From Endotrypanum monterogeii (taxonomy: Eukaryota > Euglenozoa > Kinetoplastea > Trypanosomatida > Trypanosomatidae): 64,000 nucleotides of DNA. Made by a program: the position numbers and the translations under genes. The notes beneath the pieces are model-generated. The model ran no database searches. It worked only from the letters and a program-made list of their open reading frames with translations, and had not been told where the DNA came from. Of this stretch, positions 19,541 to 30,193 are shown in pieces. Positions within the stretch are counted from its first letter, which is position 1, and the number at the start of each line of letters is the position of its first letter. The stretch lies in the NCBI GenBank assembly GCA_000333855.2, contig CM007346.1, forward strand, positions 253,046 through 317,045. Direction: 5' to 3'.

Positions 19541-19568
<28 letters not shown>
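19541..19568. repeat. (TA)n microsatellite near the 3' end of the 1754-aa gene
   Basis: About 14 TA units followed by imperfect CATA/TATA, ending about 65 bp beyond the stop of the large unknown gene. It would lie in its 3' UTR. Confidence 0.9.
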
Positions 19569-19574
<6 letters not shown>

Positions 19575-19633
19575 CATCAATAACATTACGTATACATATA
19601 TATGTCGAAGGTGAGAGAAATATGACAGTCAAA

Positions 19634-22600
19634 TCATCTTGACGTCCACCGTAGAAACGGGTGTTCACGCAATATTCGATCCTCGCGTAGCAGCTCACGT
19701 GTCCACTGTTGCCACACGCACTGTGACCGCCGCTCATCATCGTACTTGCCGAGGCACAATACCTCAAACGTACGCACAACCGCGGCAGAAAAGCGAAAAT
19801 ACCCGCGCCCACCCCCGACATCACATATGTCCTGCGGCGCAGTGGTCTGTGGAACACGAGCTACAGCAGACAGTGGGTGTATCCGCGCAAAGCGGGAGAT
19901 GGCCTCAACCGGCGTCGTCACGATCCAGGCAGCGCAGAGGTCTGATTGAGCTGCCGGCACAAAAACGCAGCACAAGTACTCCACTAGCTCCTTCACAAGC
20001 AATTGCACATGCTCCAGGGTGCACAAAATCGCTCTAAAGGTGACCAGTGCATCCAGCTGAACTGCCACATCATCGAATCCCTCTAGAATGTCCGACAGAC
20101 CGTTGCTAGCATGACCCCAAGTAGCACTGGAGACACTCATTAGAGAGGCCCAGCACCTGGGCCAGAGAGCAGTGCTGGCGTAGGATAACACCTTGGGGGA
20201 GGTGCACATCAGCTCGGGGCGCAGTAGCAAGGAATCGAGAAGTGCGCGAGACTCCTCGGCAACGTCCCCCAGCGGTGCTGCACCACAGGGTATGCAGTGA
20301 GAAACCTCTTGCGTCGATGGCAATGCGAGCCCTAGGCATTCCAGCAGCGACTCCAAACGCACAACGGCGTCTGGTAATACGCTCTCACGTACATGTCGAC
20401 ACCGCCGGCGAGGGTGGTGCGCCGCCACCATCGGCGAGAAGCAGAAGTCTCGGGCCTGGGCAGTGGTCCCGTTGTCATAGGGGGAAAGGCACGAAGACCC
20501 TGAGATGGTGGTGTGTGTCAGGCTGTCGCGGAGCGCTTTCCATACGTGCGCGACAACGCGCGCCGTCCACTGCCCAGGGTTCGTGTCTCTGATCAAGCTA
20601 GTCATACTCGAAGAAATGACCGATGACACTACGGCCGTCGACTCCTCTGCCGCCATTTGATGGTCGCTTGATTCGAGGGGCGCGACCGTCGCAGAGGCAG
20701 CCGCTACAACTTCAGAGGACATCTGATCCACCACGCGCAAAGCCTTTTCCGCCAATAGGCGCAGGAGTGGCTGATAAGCGTCGCTGCGCCACACAAATCG
20801 AGGCGTCATGTCGAACTCTGACAGAGCAGAGCGATATGCAGATGTGACGTCACCAACGACACCTGCGTTGTCAGAGACCTTTGCGCGCCCCTCGAGTGTC
20901 ACTTCGCGGGCGACCGCGGAGGTCCCAAATCTGTGACGCCAAGGAACACATGACGCCTGCTCTGCAAACGTACGGTGCGAGCGATGAGCGAGCGCAGCAC
21001 CGCGAGATCTTTGCCACTCTTCCTCCAGTACCTCTAATAAAACCAGACGCATCGCATAGCGGTGGCCCCACTCCGCGATACATGAGCGCATAATCGACTG
21101 CTCATGCGCCAACCCATCACGCTCATTTCCTTCCTCACCCAGCTCAGACATTGTTTCGGGTGAGGCAAGAAGATTACAACGTATTTCGCCTGGTGAAGTG
21201 GAACACGATGCTTTCACAGTACCACTGCCACTTGTACGGAGCTGTGGCGACATCAGTGGCCTTATCGCAGACGCATAACGGCTGCGATGGTGATGACACA
21301 GTGCAAGGAAATGTGACGCGTTCAACTTGCCCGCTGACAAAAGACTTTTTGCAGCGACCGCAGCAGCATCAGTGCCATGCTCCCAGAAAAAAAGGATTGT
21401 GGGGACATTGACTTTGTTCTGAAGGCCTCCCCCCACTGCCAGTCCGTCCACCGTCAGCAGCCACCACGGCATGCTCAGCTCGCTGGGTCGCTCTCCTGGG
21501 GAGTTAATGAGATACAAATCCGATGCATTTGAGGCATCGACAGCAGCAGCTCTGCAGTGGTCCTCAATGGCACAGGCGCACCACCCGACGTGCATCCCTG
21601 CCGCTTCGCACCAGGCCACATATCGGGAAACTATCGATAACTGAAAAGCAGCAAGTTCCTCTGTCGCTGGGTTTATTGTGGCGCGACACACCACACCTAA
21701 GAAAAAGTCACTGAGTAGAGGCGATTCGGCAGTCACACCGCTGTCGCCGAGGGCATTCGGTGTGGGGCCTGACCCGCCCTCCGGAGTGCCTCGGTAAAGC
21801 ACGCGAAGAGCAACCTGCGAAACAATCGCAGGTAGACACACAGGACACCAGCCGAGCCCCCCCATACCGTGACCCTGGCGCATCTCTGAAGCCTGTTGTC
21901 TTAGCATAGGACGCCTCTCCCTCGACTGCAACATGGAGTTCATCATGGGAGTGCTGGGGAGATCGCGAAGTCGCCTGAGCCACGTTTCTGACATGCAGCG
22001 GAAGCGATCCTCACATGCGGCAGCGAGAACGATCATCTCCTGGGATAGGCGTGACGAAGCGTAGCGTGGAGCTGATGACTCACCGGCCCTCGCAAAGACT
22101 GATGTTTCCATGGGGAAAGGGCATCGAGGGGCACGCGACGCCGAAGAGAAGGCGTACCAGCACGCACACATATCAAGTGGGTCACCATCTTCCCAGGCGT
22201 CAGTCGTTGCAGCCCATGCCTCTTCGAGGGAGGAGCACAATTGGCGCTGCACCAGCTGACACTGTTGCTCACGTTGTTGGTTGATGCTATCCAACGGCAA
22301 ATTCGATGGAGATGCAGCCGTCACCCCAGCAGGCGCTGTCGTTACTGTGTTGCCGGCGCCTCCCCTATCCCCAGTCACTTCCATTCTAGCGCACATCGGC
22401 GTTCCGGCAGCTCCTAACACCGACGTCATCTGCCCAAGCCACGCTGCGTAAAGATGAGGAGGCCAGTCCATAGTCCACGTGCGCCAAAACTTTAGAAGAG
22501 CACAGAGAAATTCTGCCGAGACATCGGAGTGCCGAGGGACAGCGATGTGTGCAGCTGAAAAATGGACTGCGGTGTTTTTGTCGACAGCAGCAGCTTCTCC

Positions 22601-24898
22601 AGACACCCTAACACCTTCACCGGCGCAGGAGGCAACTTTTTGGGTCGAGGCTGAAGCGCACGCAACCGCATACATCATGCCAGACTGCAACAGTTGCTCC
22701 TCGTAGAGATGAAGACACTTCTGATGTCTGTCTATTGCATATGGTATGGAACACGTGACATCTGCGAGATGCGTGTTGCCGCCCTGAGCTGCAGCACCTT
22801 CAGTTGCACAGCCAGGACGAAAATCGCCATCCTCTCCTCGCTCAATCGAGCAGCACCGCACAAGGTGCACTAGACACGCCAGCTTGCACCAAGTCGACTC
22901 ATCCACCAAGACAAAATCCTTTGCAGCTGACGAACCGGTCACGGTAGTAGGTACGGCACTCGACAAAACTGGCCTGAGAAACGTGATGGTTCGCAGCAAT
23001 TGCAAAACTACGGCCATCTCGCATGTCGGCAGCATACCTTGCTGCCCCGGACGGCGATCTACATCGGAAAGACCTCCTTGCCGCGATGCGTTGTACAGAG
23101 GTTCCGAATCCTGCCGCTCCCTTACAGACGTGGCTACACTGGCAAAAGTCTCTGAAGGTGTCACCACAGCCACCCACTGAAGGGCGAGGCGGTAGCCAAC
23201 ATTTGCTATTGCACGGACGAGATGACTGAGGTTGCAAGCACGAGCAGAGTCAAGCTGCGGGAGTGGTGAAGCGGGGACCGGCACCGCTAGTTTTTTCCTA
23301 TCACCCACATCAGAGGCAACCACAGCAGCGCCACAACCCTCAGATGCGGCACGTGCGTCATCACGCACCCCGGGCACCAACACAGCTGCAGACAGGCGAG
23401 AAAACTCGAGACCGAGGAGCCACCAAGCACGCCGCAGCTCCGCTGTCCACAGAAGAGAGCGAGAAGACTGCGCTTTCCTCGCCGGGCCGGTCGGCAGGCA
23501 GCACGAGGCATCGCTGTCGCCCACGTCACGCACGACGGGAACGCTGCTGACGAGAAGCCATTCAAGCATCGCTAGACACGGCAGCGGCACGCCTAAAGAT
23601 GTTGGATGTAGAGAATGCGCACGGCAAGGGTACGGCAATGGCGACCCACACGGCGCCACGCACATGGACAGGGCTCGGTGGAGCTCGTGAACGGACCCGA
23701 CCAAAGAAAAAACAAGGAAACTGCGGATGGCGACGAGTGGGATATTCGGGGTGGCACGGCATACTAGCACGGACCACCACCAGCACCTCCGGCCCAGAGA
23801 GCGCACGGCACCCCAGCGTGACGGAGCGGCAGTAGCCGCTCTGCATGCGATTTCGCCGCCGCTTTTGGTGCACAGCAACTCAGGCAACGCCGTCGCTGAC
23901 AGAGATGAGGGACCTCCTCGTCGAGCTGCGCGGTGCCCTCGCTCACTTTCGCGTGGCTGGGCTGAAAACAGATGATGCACGACAGGGTACACCACAGTGG
24001 TGAGGGCGCAGGCATGCCACCTATCCCCGATCCCTCGCCTATCACAGCGCTGAAAGGCGCGGTCGCGCATCACTACGTCTCGTTCACTATCCACGCAGTC
24101 CCAATAATGTGGCTGCGCCGCAAAAGACATTAGAACAGCCGCGCCTCTTAATAAGAAAGAGCTGCTGCAAGGATCATCCTCCTTACCTTCCTGTGGCGAT
24201 TGCGCGCAGAGCGGACTTGCATTTGACGCGTGCCCGCCACCTAGGCGGCAGAGCGAATCAGCGACATGTCCTTTCTTGGCAAGCTGGAGGCGCACGTGAA
24301 CCGCCACACACCGGCACAACACGCGGCCAAGAGGCGCCAGAGCCATCAGGAGTGCCGCATCGTTCATCTCCGAGGATGGCATCTCCTCAATTTCGTTGAT
24401 CTTATCCGCATTCATGGCTGGTTCGAGGAGCCAGGGGGGCAGCGCCGGTGCCAGCAGCCGCTCCATGACTGCCACGCAGGGCAACGGGTCGAGACAGCAT
24501 GCGTTGCCGCTAACGATACGAACAAGGTGATCAACAACGCCCTTGTGGTGGATATCCCCTGGCAACAAGTAAAGCAGCGTCTCAAGGGCATCACTCGGAA
24601 AGAATGGAGCTACGAGTAGGCGATCTTCCAGCAGTACATAAGCAGAAGTGGGCGAAATGTGCTGCCGCTTCCTCACGCTGCTGCAACGCCAAGGAACAGA
24701 ACAAGGTCGGGTCTGCGACACCCCCGGAATGAGAAAGCCCCGACGGGTGGTGGTGGTGGTGGTGGTGATCCTTCTCCGGCACAGCCCCCTTGACATACGA
24801 AGAGATGTGCACGCGGGTAGGGCACCGCATCCCTTCCCCCTTACTTGGCTGAGGACAAAATGAGCGGCCATCGTACAAGATAACCGTTCTGTTTCCAT
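19634..24898 (-). CDS. Large protein of unknown function (1754 aa), probably mitochondrial
   Basis: A single uninterrupted frame of 1754 aa from the first ATG (24896-24898). A second in-frame ATG at 24871 may be the real start, because the first AG after the upstream T-rich tract falls between the two. From that second Met the first 70 residues contain many Arg, Ser and Thr and essentially no acidic residues, including CRRR and a run of seven Thr; this is typical of a mitochondrial presequence. The rest is rich in Leu, Ala, Cys and Trp, with many short helical-looking segments (ALLMALAPLGRVLCRCVAVH, LVTFRAILCTLEHVQLLVKE) that could form a helical-repeat scaffold. I recognise no catalytic motif. 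The C-terminus ends in a basic, aromatic stretch (LREDRILREHPFLRW). Kinetoplastid mitochondria have many such lineage-specific proteins in RNA editing and the mitoribosome, but no specific role can be assigned. Confidence 0.82.
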   Translation of the reverse strand: METERLSCTMAAHFVLSQVRGKGCGALPACTSLRMSRGLCRRRITTTTTTTRRGFLIPGVSQTRPCSVPWRCSSVRKRQHISPTSAYVLLEDRLLVAPFFPSDALETLLYLLPGDIHHKGVVDHLVRIVSGNACCLDPLPCVAVMERLLAPALPPWLLEPAMNADKINEIEEMPSSEMNDAALLMALAPLGRVLCRCVAVHVRLQLAKKGHVADSLCRLGGGHASNASPLCAQSPQEGKEDDPCSSSFLLRGAAVLMSFAAQPHYWDCVDSERDVVMRDRAFQRCDRRGIGDRWHACALTTVVYPVVHHLFSAQPRESERGHRAARRGGPSSLSATALPELLCTKSGGEIACRAATAAPSRWGAVRSLGRRCWWWSVLVCRATPNIPLVAIRSFLVFSLVGSVHELHRALSMCVAPCGSPLPYPCRAHSLHPTSLGVPLPCLAMLEWLLVSSVPVVRDVGDSDASCCLPTGPARKAQSSRSLLWTAELRRAWWLLGLEFSRLSAAVLVPGVRDDARAASEGCGAAVVASDVGDRKKLAVPVPASPLPQLDSARACNLSHLVRAIANVGYRLALQWVAVVTPSETFASVATSVRERQDSEPLYNASRQGGLSDVDRRPGQQGMLPTCEMAVVLQLLRTITFLRPVLSSAVPTTVTGSSAAKDFVLVDESTWCKLACLVHLVRCCSIERGEDGDFRPGCATEGAAAQGGNTHLADVTCSIPYAIDRHQKCLHLYEEQLLQSGMMYAVACASASTQKVASCAGEGVRVSGEAAAVDKNTAVHFSAAHIAVPRHSDVSAEFLCALLKFWRTWTMDWPPHLYAAWLGQMTSVLGAAGTPMCARMEVTGDRGGAGNTVTTAPAGVTAASPSNLPLDSINQQREQQCQLVQRQLCSSLEEAWAATTDAWEDGDPLDMCACWYAFSSASRAPRCPFPMETSVFARAGESSAPRYASSRLSQEMIVLAAACEDRFRCMSETWLRRLRDLPSTPMMNSMLQSRERRPMLRQQASEMRQGHGMGGLGWCPVCLPAIVSQVALRVLYRGTPEGGSGPTPNALGDSGVTAESPLLSDFFLGVVCRATINPATEELAAFQLSIVSRYVAWCEAAGMHVGWCACAIEDHCRAAAVDASNASDLYLINSPGERPSELSMPWWLLTVDGLAVGGGLQNKVNVPTILFFWEHGTDAAAVAAKSLLSAGKLNASHFLALCHHHRSRYASAIRPLMSPQLRTSGSGTVKASCSTSPGEIRCNLLASPETMSELGEEGNERDGLAHEQSIMRSCIAEWGHRYAMRLVLLEVLEEEWQRSRGAALAHRSHRTFAEQASCVPWRHRFGTSAVAREVTLEGRAKVSDNAGVVGDVTSAYRSALSEFDMTPRFVWRSDAYQPLLRLLAEKALRVVDQMSSEVVAAASATVAPLESSDHQMAAEESTAVVSSVISSSMTSLIRDTNPGQWTARVVAHVWKALRDSLTHTTISGSSCLSPYDNGTTAQARDFCFSPMVAAHHPRRRCRHVRESVLPDAVVRLESLLECLGLALPSTQEVSHCIPCGAAPLGDVAEESRALLDSLLLRPELMCTSPKVLSYASTALWPRCWASLMSVSSATWGHASNGLSDILEGFDDVAVQLDALVTFRAILCTLEHVQLLVKELVEYLCCVFVPAAQSDLCAAWIVTTPVEAISRFARIHPLSAVARVPQTTAPQDICDVGGGRGYFRFSAAVVRTFEVLCLGKYDDERRSQCVWQQWTRELLREDRILREHPFLRWTSR
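24746..24768. repeat. (GGT)n trinucleotide repeat inside a coding region
   Basis: Seven or more GGT units on the plus strand, read as consecutive Thr codons (ACC) on the minus strand, lie in the presumed presequence of the 1754-aa protein. The length may vary between strains. Confidence 0.85.
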
Positions 24899-26841
24899 GA
24901 GCAAATATCACCAAGGAAGAACACATATATAATAATAAAAATAATAATAATAAACTCAAAGTCAAGACACCGTAAACCGGCACAAGCCGCACGCCCGATG
25001 ACTTGGAGATGCTGGCGTGGTCTTCTCACTTCCCTTTCTGATAGGGGGGGGGGGAAGGGTCCGACTCTTCTCCCTTGCCTTGTGCCAGCCCCACCCTCAC
25101 TGATCCGCTGGTAACAAGCCCAAGTACGGCTGTCAGGGTATAGAGGAAGAAAACAAACAAGCGGAACTGCAAGCTGCGCTGTTGTCACGCTCCCCACCAT
25201 CTTCACCCTGCATACACACACGCACACAACACTCACCTTAGAGAGCTCTTCTCGCGCCGTGAGGAATACCTCTAATGTGAATCCTCTTCTCGTTCAATCT
25301 TAACGCCCTCGCACCCATATTCCGAGTTGAGCACAAAGACAAACCCCGCGCTCTTCTGTGGGTGAATGGTAATGGGGTTTGCAATTGCCACAAGAGATAT
25401 ATGATAGAGATGTAGGCAAGTATGAAGGTATCTCTGTGCCCTTGTGTATTTGTGTGTATTTGTGTGTCTGTATGCGTGCAAATGTGTAAATAGAGACGAG
25501 GAAAATGGGGCGCAGTTCGCCTCCCCCCCCCCCACACACACACAGACACACACCAAACCAAACAAAAAAAAAAAGACAAGACAAAAAAAAAAAAGAATGG
25601 AACAACGACATCAAAGGTGCGTGCCACGGAATTAGGATCCCGACTGGAGCGGCTGTTGAGAGGATCTGCCCTCTGGGCACGACACATAAGAGATCACACA
25701 CGCAAACACACACACATATATATATATGTATGTACACGTATGCAGCCTGGGAGTTTCTCTCCCGCCCTGACCCCAACCCCTTGTTCTCCTTCCTTTCCCC
25801 CCCCCATGTACTTCCTTGGCGCGAGAGAGGGGGGCAGCATTCAGCGTCAGCGAATACAAGTCATCGTCAGGAGACGTCACGCGCAACGACGAAAAGAAAG
25901 GGAGGGCGAGGGGAAACACGAGCACCTTGTTGTCTCTTTATCTCAACTCCCTCGGATACGAGAAAGCACAGGCGCTTCAGAAACCGCTACGAGCGTCATT
26001 TTGTCACCCACCGCACCTTTCCTGTCGGTGCAGGCGCATCAGTGGAGTCCTACACATTTCCGTTTCGTGTCAGCGGGATACGCTTTATCAGTTATTCTTT
26101 AAGTGGAAGTTAATCGAGTCGAGGGCGCGAACAGAGGTGATGGGAGAGGAGGAGATGAGTACAACGCCTCGACAATGTGCATTGTCACCTAGACACGAGC
26201 AGTGTGGCCACGCCAGGGTAAGTAGAAGCGAGGGCAGGAAAAAGATATCGAAGCAGAAATGAAAAAAAAAAACAAAATATTCGAAGCCCAATATCGAGTC
26301 TGTGCCCTCACCTTTCCTCCCCTCCCTCTCCGTCAAAGAACACGAGACCTCGTCGCCACACCTACCTCCCCCACCTTTCGCCAATACCCCCTTTACCGTG
26401 TCACCTTCCCATTTCAGACTCCTTACACACACACACACAGAGACCTATATCACAAACAGCAAAACGAGAAGAAACCGAAATGTTTGAACGCGGCTCGCCT
26501 ACACACGCAATCGGTAATCCTTGATGCGGCACTGTCGCGGCCCCTCAAGGAGAAATCCAGTAACGCCTACAAAATGCAACAAAAGTCTAAAGCACGAAAT
26601 CCCTCAGCCGCAATGCTCCCGATCGCCTCCACTGGCGTGCACAGGTAGATGTGAGTGTATGATGTGTAATGTGCAGTGGTTGAGTGGGGAGAAGGGGGGG
26701 GGAGTGATGTTTTTTTTTTTGTGTGTGTATGCGCGTGTGTGCAAGGGGAATAAAAATATGGGACACAAACACCAAGGAAGCAGTGCGGACTTCCCGACCG
26801 CAATAATAGCCTTTATATGATTGAACAGCTGAACATTAAGC
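24899..26841. other. Intergenic spacer
   Basis: About 1.94 kb with no supported gene. It includes an (AAT)n-like tract at 24930-24953, a G run near 25046-25055, A runs near 25565-25575 and 25585-25595, short (CA)n at 25533-25545 and a T run near 26710-26720. It should carry the 3' UTR of NMD3 and the acceptor of the 1754-aa gene. Confidence 0.6.
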
Positions 26842-28533
26842 TCACTCGATACGAACCTTTTTGTGGATGTCCGCCACCTCCTCGCAGCCACTGTCCTCCT
26901 CAGCCATGAGGCTCTCCTCAGCACCTGTCGGTTCAGCACCTTCTCCAATCTGCAGCTCGTCCAGCATCTCCTCCAATGCAATTTCGGGGATCTCATCGTC
27001 GTCGGCATAGTCGTCCTCTGCAGTATCAGCCCCAGCAGCTGCGGGGCCGCGCCGCGCCGCGATCTCTTCGTCTAACATACGATAGACTGCGATGTCCTTG
27101 CGCAACTCTGCGTCGCGCTCGATCTCGTCCTCAAATTCGACCTCGTCGTCGTTGGGCCCACTGCTCGCATTGGCCCCACCACGACGGGCGGGACCAGCTA
27201 TGCTCGTCGCCTCTCCCTGTGAGGTCACAATGTCAAGCTTCTTCAGCTTCCATAGGCGACGATTGCGGCGAGCCTTCTGCGACGGGAAGACTTTACGCAC
27301 GAGAACGACATCTTGCAGTTGTTCCGGGGTGTAGCGGCGCTCGTCCAGATCCTCATTGTTGAAGACGCGCCCCTCCAGCAAGTAACCCTTCACGAAGTCA
27401 CCTGGGTGCAACAACCCACCGAGGTGGGACTGCACAATCCACTCGCGCCCCTCACCGACCTCCTCGGAGAGACAGACAGTGACTAGCCCAAGCTGGTAGG
27501 TGCCGTTCGTGACAGGCATGAGCTGGCACTCGAGCACATAAAACTCGACCAGCTCGCGCGACGTTTGTAGAGACGCGAAGGGCTTTTTCCAGTACAGACT
27601 TCCGGTGATCTCACCAGCGCGCAGCGTTCGCGGGTCCATAAAAACCACTGAGCTGAACACCTTGTGGACAAGCACCAAGGGACCCATCCCGCCCAGGGAC
27701 TTCAGATAGTAGTCCTTGTATGGGATAAGAATAAGGTCCTCGCGGCAGAGCGGTGCAATGTCGAGCGCGAAGGTGAAGTGCTGAACAGCGGTATTATTCT
27801 TTGAGTCGTGAGAAACGAGCTGCACCGCATCGCGGCGTGTCACAGGCGCTGTCTTATTCAGGAACTCCAGGAAATTCATGGCGTGACTTTTGTGAGCAAA
27901 GAAGAAGTCCAGGCCGTCCGGCTGCCCCTCGACACGAATAAAATTCTCATGCAGGCGCTTCTTTAATATCAGCTGCTCCAGATAGAGAAACGTCTTTTTA
28001 TGGCTCACCTTCTGACGGAGCTGCACGCACGCGTCCCACTGCGGCTGGCCAGTGGCAACCTTCTGGCACATGGTGCACTGCTGCCACGTGACGACGTACT
28101 CAATGACGCAGGATTGCTGAATGACAATGTTATTGAAGACCTCCTTCTGGACGGTGAGACGCAGCTTGATGCGCTTGCTATGAGGCTCCGTCCACAGAAA
28201 CTTGGCATCGATGAGCTTCGCTTTGTTGGCGTTGCTGTTGCTGCCGGCACTGCTGTTCAACCCTTTGATACGCTTCAGGCACATGGTGAGCAACTCGCGG
28301 CTCTCGAGCTCAGCGCGAGACCAATACTTGGGTGGTTGGAGATACCGACCGCATTCAGGACAGTGGATAAGGATGTACTCCTTCTGCAGGTCATCAGTGA
28401 TGTTGACGTGGGCACGGAGGCAGTTAGGGCACATATTGCTGGGGTTGCTATCCACCACCAGGCCACACACGCAGCACTGCACCTGCGGCACCATGCAGCG
28501 GTCCGGGTGCTGCTCATCATGGTTTAGCTCCAT
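26842..28533 (-). CDS. NMD3: NMD3, 60S ribosomal subunit nuclear export adaptor
   Basis: A 563-aa protein from the ATG at 28531-28533; codons upstream come from (GT)n and (TA)n repeats and begin with TTG. NMD3 binds late pre-60S subunits and recruits CRM1 for nuclear export. The first 65 residues hold the treble-clef zinc region (CCVCG, CPNC, CPECGRYLQPP), and a further CTMC pair appears near residue 155. Between them is the conserved FLWTEPHSKRIKLRLTVQKE region. The middle contains KKTFLYLEQLILKK and a GLDFFFAHKSHAMNFLEFL segment conserved across NMD3. The C-terminus is acidic and holds a Leu-rich stretch IALEEMLDELQI that fits a CRM1-dependent export signal, then a short basic end KKVRIE. 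All family features appear present. Confidence 0.95.
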   Translation of the reverse strand: MELNHDEQHPDRCMVPQVQCCVCGLVVDSNPSNMCPNCLRAHVNITDDLQKEYILIHCPECGRYLQPPKYWSRAELESRELLTMCLKRIKGLNSSAGSNSNANKAKLIDAKFLWTEPHSKRIKLRLTVQKEVFNNIVIQQSCVIEYVVTWQQCTMCQKVATGQPQWDACVQLRQKVSHKKTFLYLEQLILKKRLHENFIRVEGQPDGLDFFFAHKSHAMNFLEFLNKTAPVTRRDAVQLVSHDSKNNTAVQHFTFALDIAPLCREDLILIPYKDYYLKSLGGMGPLVLVHKVFSSVVFMDPRTLRAGEITGSLYWKKPFASLQTSRELVEFYVLECQLMPVTNGTYQLGLVTVCLSEEVGEGREWIVQSHLGGLLHPGDFVKGYLLEGRVFNNEDLDERRYTPEQLQDVVLVRKVFPSQKARRNRRLWKLKKLDIVTSQGEATSIAGPARRGGANASSGPNDDEVEFEDEIERDAELRKDIAVYRMLDEEIAARRGPAAAGADTAEDDYADDDEIPEIALEEMLDELQIGEGAEPTGAEESLMAEEDSGCEEVADIHKKVRIE

Positions 28534-28557
28534 GATTCTCTTTCTACACACACACAC

Positions 28558-28579
28558 ACTATATATATATATATATATA
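28558..28579. repeat. (AT)n next to (CA)n just upstream of the NMD3 start
   Basis: On the transcribed strand (TA)n passes into (GT)n and ends at an AG about 10 nt before the NMD3 ATG. The repeat therefore lies in or directly next to the splice-acceptor region. Confidence 0.9.
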
Positions 28580-30124
28580 ACTAACACCAAGGAGAAGTAT
28601 GCAGGAGCGGGGGAAAGAAAGAAAGGAGGAGGGGGGGAGCACCAAGAGGATGAGAGGGTGAAACACGCGGTGGCAAATACACAACAACCGACAAAAGGGC
28701 TCGACAGCTATACTGAATAGCGAAGTGGAAGGATACGGAGGAGATAAAAGGCGGAGAAGTGGAGAAAAGAAGAAGTGGAGAGACTGAGGATTGAAAAAGA
28801 CAATTGCACTGAAAAAAAAAAAATAGCAGCAGTGCAATCTAGACAAGACGGGCATGACGAGGTGAGCACAATGAACAAGTCTCTTTGGATTGTTGCCGTC
28901 CCACGAAAGTCGCCTGTTTTACCTTTGTTTGTCTTCTCTTTTTTTTTTTACTTTTGGGACAGGAGGAGAGGACGACGAGGGGAGCAAAGGCTGTGTCGGA
29001 TGGCTTATATCCCCAAATACTCCATCCAACTACGGGGTAGAAAACACAGAGTACGGGCGTGGTACATCGTGTGCAGTCCGAATTATTGTTGTCCGTCGAG
29101 CGTGTGTCCGTGTGAAGAGAGAAGAAGAAGAAATGAACAGGGGCTAGACAGTGGATTACAATGCAAAAGACCCAACTCAAGAAGATCGATTTAATCGGGC
29201 ACACAAGAATCAGCGATGGGGGCAAAACACCGCCACAACTCAGTAAGATGAGCTTTATTAAGATCAGCAGTACAAGAGGAGAGCGCCCAGGCGGCGATGT
29301 GTTGCGAAGGCACGCGCGCGCGCCTACAGACCTAGAAATGAGAATACGGGATGGCTAGAAAGATCCTTGACATCCGCTTCAGGCACAGTCTCTTCCAGAT
29401 ATACATGAGCACCCCTTGCGTGTTATCTTCTTTGGCAGCAACGGCATAACCCCCCCCCCCTCTCCCTTACTTCTCCCTATGGTGCTTTTATACCTCGAGA
29501 ATAGAAACCGGCCTTCAGGATGTCGTTATGCAGAACAATTTATACGCAGCATTAAGACAAAAAGAAAAGGCCCCCCACCACCACCACCACCACTGCCATC
29601 ACACAGATAAAACAGATCGGTTTGACCGGACGAGAAAAAAAGGGAAGGAAGCCACAGCGCAACGGTGAACAGTTGTGTGGCGCATACACACACAAACACA
29701 TATCATTGCCTTCTTTCAGCCTCCAAAAAAAAAAAAGGCTGCTCAGAGAGAAAAGCGCAAACAGACTGTCACGCACAGACACAAAAACTTTATCAACAAT
29801 GAAGTGCCACACCACGAGCCTCAGTGGCACACGCCGAATTGGCGGTAAAGAGCACCGGGGGGAAAGAGGACAAATGAGAGAGGTAAGGGAAGGGAGGTCA
29901 GATGTAAATGATCGGAGTGATGGAGAGCGCCACGTTCACGAGAGAGCAAGAATAAGGGAGGTGAATCAAAGCATCGAAAAAAAAAAATCGGTCAATATAT
30001 GATGCGCGGCAGCAAGTGGTGGGGAAGGGATAAAGAAGAGGGGGTGTACACAAACCACCAAAGGGATTCGAAGAAGAGAAACCAGAGGGTGGCAGAAGGG
30101 ACTTATGACCAGAGTCACTGACCG

Positions 30125-30126
<2 letters not shown>

Positions 30127-30187
<61 letters not shown>

Positions 30188-30193
30188 ATATAA
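30127..30193. repeat. Compound (CA)n(TA)n microsatellite
   Basis: About 14 CA units run directly into about 19 AT units with one interruption (attata). The TA part is self-complementary and could form a cruciform or hairpin. Confidence 0.95.

Larger units (their letters stand above)
18528..19633. other. Intergenic spacer rich in microsatellites
   Basis: About 1.1 kb without a supported gene. It contains (GT)n at 18709-18740, (CA)n at 18847-18869, (TA)n at 19042-19069 and (TA)n at 19541-19568, plus A and T runs. A T-rich tract on the minus strand ends in AG at 18529-18530, only one base before the ATG of the PH-like gene, and could serve as a splice acceptor with an extremely short 5' UTR. 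Confidence 0.6.
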
